Positions 59,256 to 64,000 of a stretch of 64,000 nucleotides of DNA are shown piece by piece. A program made the translations under genes and the position numbers. This DNA comes from Phoenix dactylifera (Eukaryota > Streptophyta > Magnoliopsida > Arecales > Arecaceae). Numbering within the stretch: position 1 is the first letter of the stretch; each line of letters starts with the position of its first letter. The notes below the pieces were generated by a model. It saw nothing but the letters and a program-made list of their open reading frames with translations. It searched no databases and had not been told where the DNA came from. The DNA lies in assembly GCF_009389715.1 (NCBI RefSeq), contig NC_052405.1, positions 11,238,694-11,302,693 on the forward strand. The letters run 5' to 3'.

Positions 59256-61499
59256 TCATTCAATAAAAGGATCACATATACCTAATTCCCTCCTGAGCAT
59301 ACAGAATCTATCTTCACTCAATGGAAATGTAAATATGTCGGCCAATTGTTTTTCTGTGCATATATGCTCAATGCATACGTTTCCATTTTGCACATGATCC
59401 CTAATAAAATGGTACCTTATTTCTATGTGTTTGGCCTTAGAGTGCTGAACTGGATTTTTAGTGAGATTGATAGCACTCGTATTATCACATTTAATAGGAA
59501 TATTATCTAGTTTAACTCCATAGTCCTCTAATTGTTGCTTGAGCCATAATACTTGGGCACAACAACTACCAGCAGCTATGTATTCAGCTTCAGCTGTGGA
59601 TAGTGCCACTGAGTTCTTCTTTTTACTAAACCATGATACTAAGTTATTTCCTAGGAATTGACATGTCTCACTTGTGCTCTTTCTATCTAATTTGCATCCG
59701 GCAAAATCTGCATCTGAATATGCAAGCAAATCTAGACAGGAGTCTCTCGAGTACCATAATCCAATGGTGGTAGTTCCTCTTAAATATCTAAGGATTCTCT
59801 TAACTGCACTTAAATGTGACTCCTTAGGATCCGATTGGTATCTAGCACATATCCCTACACTGAATACAATGTCGGGTCTACTAGCAGTAAGATAGAGCAA
59901 GGATCCAATTAGTCCTCTATAGAGCTTAATATCCACACTTTTCCCTTTTTCATCCTTGTCTAGCTTACTAGTGGGATTCATTGGAGTGCCAATTCCCTTA
60001 TGATTTTCATTCCCAAACTTCTTCAGTATTTCCTTTGTATACTTAGTTTGATGAATGAAAATGCCTTCTTTGGTTTGTTTGATTTGTAATTCTAAAAAGA
60101 AACTTAGTTCTCCCATCAAACTCATCTCAAATTCTCCATGCATTAAATCAGCAAATTCTTTGCACAGAGTATCGTTAGTGGCACCAAAGATTATGTCATC
60201 TACATATATTTGTACCACTAGTAGATTTTTGTCCTTTCTTTTGAGAAATAGAGTTTTATCTACATTTCCTCTACAAAAATCATTATCAATCAGAAATTTA
60301 CTTAGTCTATCATACCAAGCCCTAGGTGCTTGCTTTAATCCATATAATGCCTTATGTAATTTAAACACATGATTTGGCAATTCATGATTTTCAAATCCTG
60401 GAGGTTGTTCTACATATACTTCCTCCTCAATAATACCATTTAAGAATGCACTCTTCACATCCATTTGATATAATTTAAAATCCATAAAACATGCAAATGC
60501 TAGAAGTAATCTAATAGCTTCTAATCTAGCTACAGGAGCAAATGTCTCATCATAATCTATTCCTTCTTCCTGATTGTATCCTTCAGCTACGAGTCTGGCC
60601 TTATTTCTTATAACTACTCCATTTTCATCTAGTTTATTTCTAAATACCCATTTTGTTCCAATTACTGAATTATGCTTTGGTCTTTCAGTTAATGTCCATA
60701 CATTACTTCTTTTAAATTGATTTAATTCCTCTTGCATGGCATTTATCCAGTTAGTATCTTTTTCAGCTTCTTCATAAGTTTTAGGTTCTAATTGTGAAAC
60801 GAAAGCAAGATAATCATTTAAATTTCTAAGAGAAGATCGAGTTCTTACCCCTTGAGATGGATCACCAATAATTAAGTCTTTAGGATGTCCATGTGCATAC
60901 CTCCATTCTTTTGGCACGTCTTGGGGTTGTGGTGGCACGCAATCATCTCCCTTATCTTGATTTGGTACGTCATCAATTTTTAACTTCTCAAAATCGATAA
61001 TTCCTGTATCATCATCAATAGAGTTTTCTTTCCTAGCAGACTCACTATCAGACTCATCAAATATAATATTTACCGACTCTTCCACTACTAAGGTTCTTTT
61101 GTTGAATACTCTGTATGCCTTGCTAGATGTGGAGTATCCTAAGAAGATACCTTCATCTGACTTGGCATCAAATTTACTTAAGTCCTCCTTGCCGTTATTT
61201 AAGATAAAACATCTACATCCAAATACTTTAAAATATTTTGCAGTGGGTTTCTTATTCTTCCAAAGTTCATAAGGAGTTTTCTTAGTTATAAGTCGTATTA
61301 AAACTCGATTTAGAATATGGCAAGAAGTGTTTATAGCTTCAGCCCAAAAGTACTTTGGAAGATTTGACTCGCACAACATTGTGCGTGCCATTTCTGCCAA
61401 TGTCCTATTTTTCCTTTCAACAACCCCATTTTGTTGAGGCGTTTTAGGTGCTGATAATTGATGTGATATTCCATTTTTAGTGCAAAATTCCTCGAAGTG
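59256..61499 (-). CDS. SIRE pol: integrase C-terminus, reverse transcriptase, RNase H
   Basis: Continues the pol frame after the TAA at 61502-61500; the first ATG is at 61400. The start carries the tail of integrase (ARTMLCESNLPKYFWAEA, PYELW, FGCRCFI). Reverse transcriptase follows: KWVFRNKLDENG, YDETFAPVARLEAIRLLLA, YQMDVKSAFLNG, ALYGLKQAPRAWYD and the catalytic YVDDIIFG. RNase H shows YSDADFAGCKLDRKSTS, SWFSKKKNSVALSTAEAEY and the tail ADIFTFPLSEDRF. All expected catalytic motifs are present. The end is TAG-class normal termination with no other internal stop. Confidence 0.9.
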   Translation of the reverse strand, partial: HFEEFCTKNGISHQLSAPKTPQQNGVVERKNRTLAEMARTMLCESNLPKYFWAEAINTSCHILNRVLIRLITKKTPYELWKNKKPTAKYFKVFGCRCFILNNGKEDLSKFDAKSDEGIFLGYSTSSKAYRVFNKRTLVVEESVNIIFDESDSESARKENSIDDDTGIIDFEKLKIDDVPNQDKGDDCVPPQPQDVPKEWRYAHGHPKDLIIGDPSQGVRTRSSLRNLNDYLAFVSQLEPKTYEEAEKDTNWINAMQEELNQFKRSNVWTLTERPKHNSVIGTKWVFRNKLDENGVVIRNKARLVAEGYNQEEGIDYDETFAPVARLEAIRLLLAFACFMDFKLYQMDVKSAFLNGIIEEEVYVEQPPGFENHELPNHVFKLHKALYGLKQAPRAWYDRLSKFLIDNDFCRGNVDKTLFLKRKDKNLLVVQIYVDDIIFGATNDTLCKEFADLMHGEFEMSLMGELSFFLELQIKQTKEGIFIHQTKYTKEILKKFGNENHKGIGTPMNPTSKLDKDEKGKSVDIKLYRGLIGSLLYLTASRPDIVFSVGICARYQSDPKESHLSAVKRILRYLRGTTTIGLWYSRDSCLDLLAYSDADFAGCKLDRKSTSETCQFLGNNLVSWFSKKKNSVALSTAEAEYIAAGSCCAQVLWLKQQLEDYGVKLDNIPIKCDNTSAINLTKNPVQHSKAKHIEIRYHFIRDHVQNGNVCIEHICTEKQLADIFTFPLSEDRFCMLRRELGICDPFIE

Positions 61500-62363
61500 T
61501 TAATTTTCAAATTCCGTGCCATGATCACTTCGAATTGCTACCAATGTGAGTTTCTTTTCATTTATGATTTTATTGTATAGTTTCAAAAATTCTGAAAATG
61601 CTTCATTCTTATGTGCCAAAAATGAAACCCATGTATACCTTGAAAAATCATCAACAATGACTAGTCCATATTTCTTTCCTCCTAGACTTGTAGTTCTAGT
61701 AGGTCCAAATAAGTCCATATGTATGAGTTCAAATGGTCTAGTTGTTGATACTACATTTTTTGATTTAAAAGATGATCTAGTTTGTTTTCCTAATGAACAT
61801 GGTCCACATATTTTGTCCTTTTCAAAAATCAATTTTGGCACATCCTTTATTAATTCCTTCTTAACTAGTTTTGATATTAATTCCATACTAGCATGTCCTA
61901 GTCTTCGATGCCAAAGCCAACTAGTTTCATTCTTCTTTTCTTCATTAGTAATTAAGCATAAACCATTTTTCTTGCCTAATTCATGAAGATCTACTAAGTA
62001 AATATTTATTTGCCTTTGTCCTACAAGTACAATGCTATTATCTTTAGGATTTGTGATTATACATACAGATGCTTCAAATGTAACTTTAAATCCTTTATCA
62101 CAAAATTGACTTATACTAAGAAGATTATGTTTCAACCCTTTAACTAACAAAACATTTTCTATAAAAACAGATGGAGCAATGAAAATTTTACCCTTTCCAA
62201 TGATATAGCCTTTACCATTGTCTCCATAGGTAACTACTCCACCTTTCTTTGGTTCCAAAGTGACAAATTGATCTTCGTCACCGGTCATGTGTCTTGAACA
62301 GCCACTATCTAGATACCATCGTTTTTTCCATTTTATCAGCTGTAAGACACACCTGCAATCAAG
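61500..62363 (-). CDS. SIRE pol: protease end and integrase
   Basis: The frame includes WYLDSGCSRHMTGD just upstream of the ATG at 62288, where DSG is the protease catalytic site, although most of the N-terminal protease context is short. Integrase has the zinc module WHRRLGHAS...CGPCSLGKQ and the core with MDLFGP, VIVDDFSRYTW and RSDHGTEFEN. TAA at 61502-61500 then interrupts it in frame. Relative to gag the frame is shifted by one base, with gag ending at 62365. Confidence 0.85.
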   Translation of the reverse strand, partial: LDCRCVLQLIKWKKRWYLDSGCSRHMTGDEDQFVTLEPKKGGVVTYGDNGKGYIIGKGKIFIAPSVFIENVLLVKGLKHNLLSISQFCDKGFKVTFEASVCIITNPKDNSIVLVGQRQINIYLVDLHELGKKNGLCLITNEEKKNETSWLWHRRLGHASMELISKLVKKELIKDVPKLIFEKDKICGPCSLGKQTRSSFKSKNVVSTTRPFELIHMDLFGPTRTTSLGGKKYGLVIVDDFSRYTWVSFLAHKNEAFSEFLKLYNKIINEKKLTLVAIRSDHGTEFEN

Positions 62364-62364
62364 A

Positions 62365-64000
62365 TCAAGAAGAAACTTTAGGTACCCAAACTAAGTTGGG
62401 TCCTTTAGGGTTAGTACTCCATGTTCCTTTTGGAACCCAAACTTTCTTGAATTTAATCTTTTGATTATTACTTGATTTGTTTTGACTAGACTTTCTAAAG
62501 TTACATTCATATGCTCTATGCCCTATCTTATTACAACAATAACAAGTAACATTTTCATTTTTAGCTTTTACAAAGATATTCTTTAAGAATTTTTGTTTTG
62601 TATTTGTTCTATAACCTAAACCAGCCTTATTATATACAGCTCTTTGACTATCAAGTATCATATTCAATTTGGTAGAACTAAGAGTAAATTTATCTACCAA
62701 GGATTTATACTTTTCAGCATCTTCTTTTAACTTAATATTTTCAGCAATTAGATTCTTGGTTTCATTTTCAAGTTTCCTACTTAACGTTTCATAGTTATTA
62801 GACAGTTTTATTTTATCTTTAATGAGAGATTGATTTTCTTCTTTTAGAGCTTTATTTCTATTAATTACTTTCTTATGTTCTTCCATGAGTTCTAAAAATG
62901 CATCATGTAATTCATCAACAGTAAAATCACAGTCAAGTTCAGAATCTACCTCATCGTCATTGGCCATATGACATATTTGGGCCGTGTCTTGATGATCTTC
63001 ATCCTCTGAACTTGATTCCTCACTCTCACTCCAATCAGCCATAAAATTCTTCTTTTTTAATTTTCTTGCCATCCACTTCAAATCTGGGCAATCTATCTTA
63101 TAATGCCCGGGTTTGTTACACTCATAGCAAATGGGAGTTTCTTTCTCCCTTTCTTTGTCCTTACCCTTTTCTTTGTCCTTACCCTTCTCTTTGCTTGAGT
63201 TACCTTTAGAGAAGGGCTTCTTTTTATGGAATCTATTCTTACCTCTCATGAATTTTCTGAATTTCCTGCCAAGTACTGCCATCCCTTCCTCATCAATATC
63301 TTCATCATCATCTGAATCTTCTGATTCAGATTGTTGTCTAGGGGTGGTAGTCTTTAGGGCTATAGGCTTTCTTCTCTTGACCTCATCTTCTGAATTTTGC
63401 CTCATAGTCAACTCATGGGTCATGAGTGACCCTAGAAGCTCCTCTAGCTGTAGTGTATTGAGGTCCTTTGCTTCTTGTATGGCGGTTACCTTGGCCTCCC
63501 AATTTCTTGGTAGAGACCTGAGAATTTTTCGCACCAAATCAGAATTAGAATAAGATTTTCCTAAGCTTTTAAGCCCATTTATAATATCAGTAAAACGAGT
63601 AAACATATCAGTTATGGACTCGGTAGAATCCATTTTAAACAATTCATACTTATGTACTAATATGTTTATCTTTGATTCCTTGACTTGATTGGTCCCTTCA
63701 TGTGTGACCTCAAGTCTATCCCAAATTTCTTTGGCGGTGGAGCAAGTGGATATTCTATTGAATTCATTTACATCTAAAGAGCAATAAAGTATATTTATAG
63801 CTTTTGCATTTAATTGTGCTAGTCTTCTATCATTTTCATTCCAATCCATTTCTGGTTTGGGTATGATAGTGCCTTCTATATTGAGTGTGGGTGTGTGAGG
63901 TCCTCTAGTGATTATTTGCCATAATTCATAATCTGAAGCTTGAATGAATATCCTCATTCTAGCTTTCCAATATGCATAGTTTGTGCCATTAAATAGAGGT
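62365..64000 (-). CDS. SIRE gag, N-terminus outside the window
   Basis: The frame is open to the window edge; codons before the first internal Met (63957) read FNGTNYAYWKAR, a standard Copia gag lead-in, so the start lies beyond 64000. The gag core (UBN2-type) includes LDVNEFNRISTCSTAKEIWD and LRSLPRNWEAKVTAI. A Lys/Glu-rich linker follows, then zinc knuckle CYECNKPGHYKIDC, an acidic segment, a long coiled coil (KALKEENQSLIKDKIKLS onward) and a second knuckle CYCCNKIGHRAYEC. Two knuckles and a coiled coil fit SIRE-type gag. It ends in TGA at 62367-62365. Confidence 0.9.
   Translation of the reverse strand, partial: PLFNGTNYAYWKARMRIFIQASDYELWQIITRGPHTPTLNIEGTIIPKPEMDWNENDRRLAQLNAKAINILYCSLDVNEFNRISTCSTAKEIWDRLEVTHEGTNQVKESKINILVHKYELFKMDSTESITDMFTRFTDIINGLKSLGKSYSNSDLVRKILRSLPRNWEAKVTAIQEAKDLNTLQLEELLGSLMTHELTMRQNSEDEVKRRKPIALKTTTPRQQSESEDSDDDEDIDEEGMAVLGRKFRKFMRGKNRFHKKKPFSKGNSSKEKGKDKEKGKDKEREKETPICYECNKPGHYKIDCPDLKWMARKLKKKNFMADWSESEESSSEDEDHQDTAQICHMANDDEVDSELDCDFTVDELHDAFLELMEEHKKVINRNKALKEENQSLIKDKIKLSNNYETLSRKLENETKNLIAENIKLKEDAEKYKSLVDKFTLSSTKLNMILDSQRAVYNKAGLGYRTNTKQKFLKNIFVKAKNENVTCYCCNKIGHRAYECNFRKSSQNKSSNNQKIKFKKVWVPKGTWSTNPKGPNLVWVPKVSS

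Larger units (their letters stand above)
55127..64000 (-). mobile_element. SIRE/Maximus-type Ty1/Copia retrotransposon, truncated by the window edge
   Basis: On the minus strand the order is gag (entering from 64000), protease, integrase, reverse transcriptase, RNase H, an env-like ORF, a non-coding 3' region, a polypurine tract and the 3' LTR (55127-56698). The extra ORF after pol, the long coiled-coil gag and the multiple gggggag tracts point to the SIRE lineage. Pol carries one in-frame stop, the env-like ORF another, and gag and pol are out of frame. This copy therefore does not look autonomous, though its domains are otherwise well kept. The 5' LTR, primer site and second target duplication lie outside; the visible flank is agaca (55122-55126). 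It appears to sit antisense in a DUF936 intron. Confidence 0.9.

Noticed and set aside
59674-63553. Plus-strand ORFs of 70-146 codons across the SIRE element
   Set aside because: They are antisense to well-defined gag and pol domains.

Overview
The window is nuclear DNA of a flowering plant. It has split genes with GT-AG introns, a 60S ribosomal protein gene behind a telo-box/site II promoter, and several classes of plant LTR retrotransposon. Large TE-laden introns and the retroelement mix suggest a non-grass monocot, perhaps a palm. That placement is an impression from memory, not something the sequence proves.

Layout, left to right. (1) 1-4450: the last exon of an unidentified + strand gene may end at 101. 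A GC-rich insertion flanked by a 9-bp direct repeat (283-1498) and AT-rich spacer follow. (2) 4454-9029: RPL38, three exons, + strand. (3) 10220-20124 and 25340-30981: two head-to-tail minus-strand genes for a membrane-anchored short-chain dehydrogenase/reductase of the DHRS7 type. Each has 12 coding exons at matching positions (328 and 323 aa). A small Copia-type LTR element without coding capacity (22439-24141) lies between them. (4) 32831-36660: a minus-strand TRAF-type zinc-finger gene (369 aa). Its last two coding exons arose by a 231-bp local duplication, its long intron holds a TRIM element, and its 5' leader holds a uORF. (5) 36894-46567: a complete Athila-like Gypsy element with 2.39-kb LTRs and target-site duplication GTCAC. 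It has gag and protease but no reverse transcriptase or integrase, and sits just upstream of the zinc-finger gene. (6) 46568-49700: spacer with a LINE RNase H relic. (7) about 49700-53751: the 5' part of a + strand DUF936 gene, whose remaining exons must lie beyond the window. (8) 55127-64000: a minus-strand SIRE/Maximus-type Copia element, entered from its 3' LTR, with env-like ORF, pol and gag, cut by the window edge and apparently lying in the last visible DUF936 intron.

The host genes are unrelated housekeeping or metabolic genes and do not form a pathway; the SDR pair is the only functional grouping. About a third of the window is recognisable mobile DNA. I found no biosynthetic cluster, immune-receptor gene, CRISPR array, rRNA or intact tRNA gene. 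The most interesting points are the diverging SDR pair, the young gag-protease-only element beside a promoter, exon birth by duplication in the zinc-finger gene, and dense GTCGAC palindromes in the SIRE element. Exon limits were read by eye from splice signals and protein similarity.
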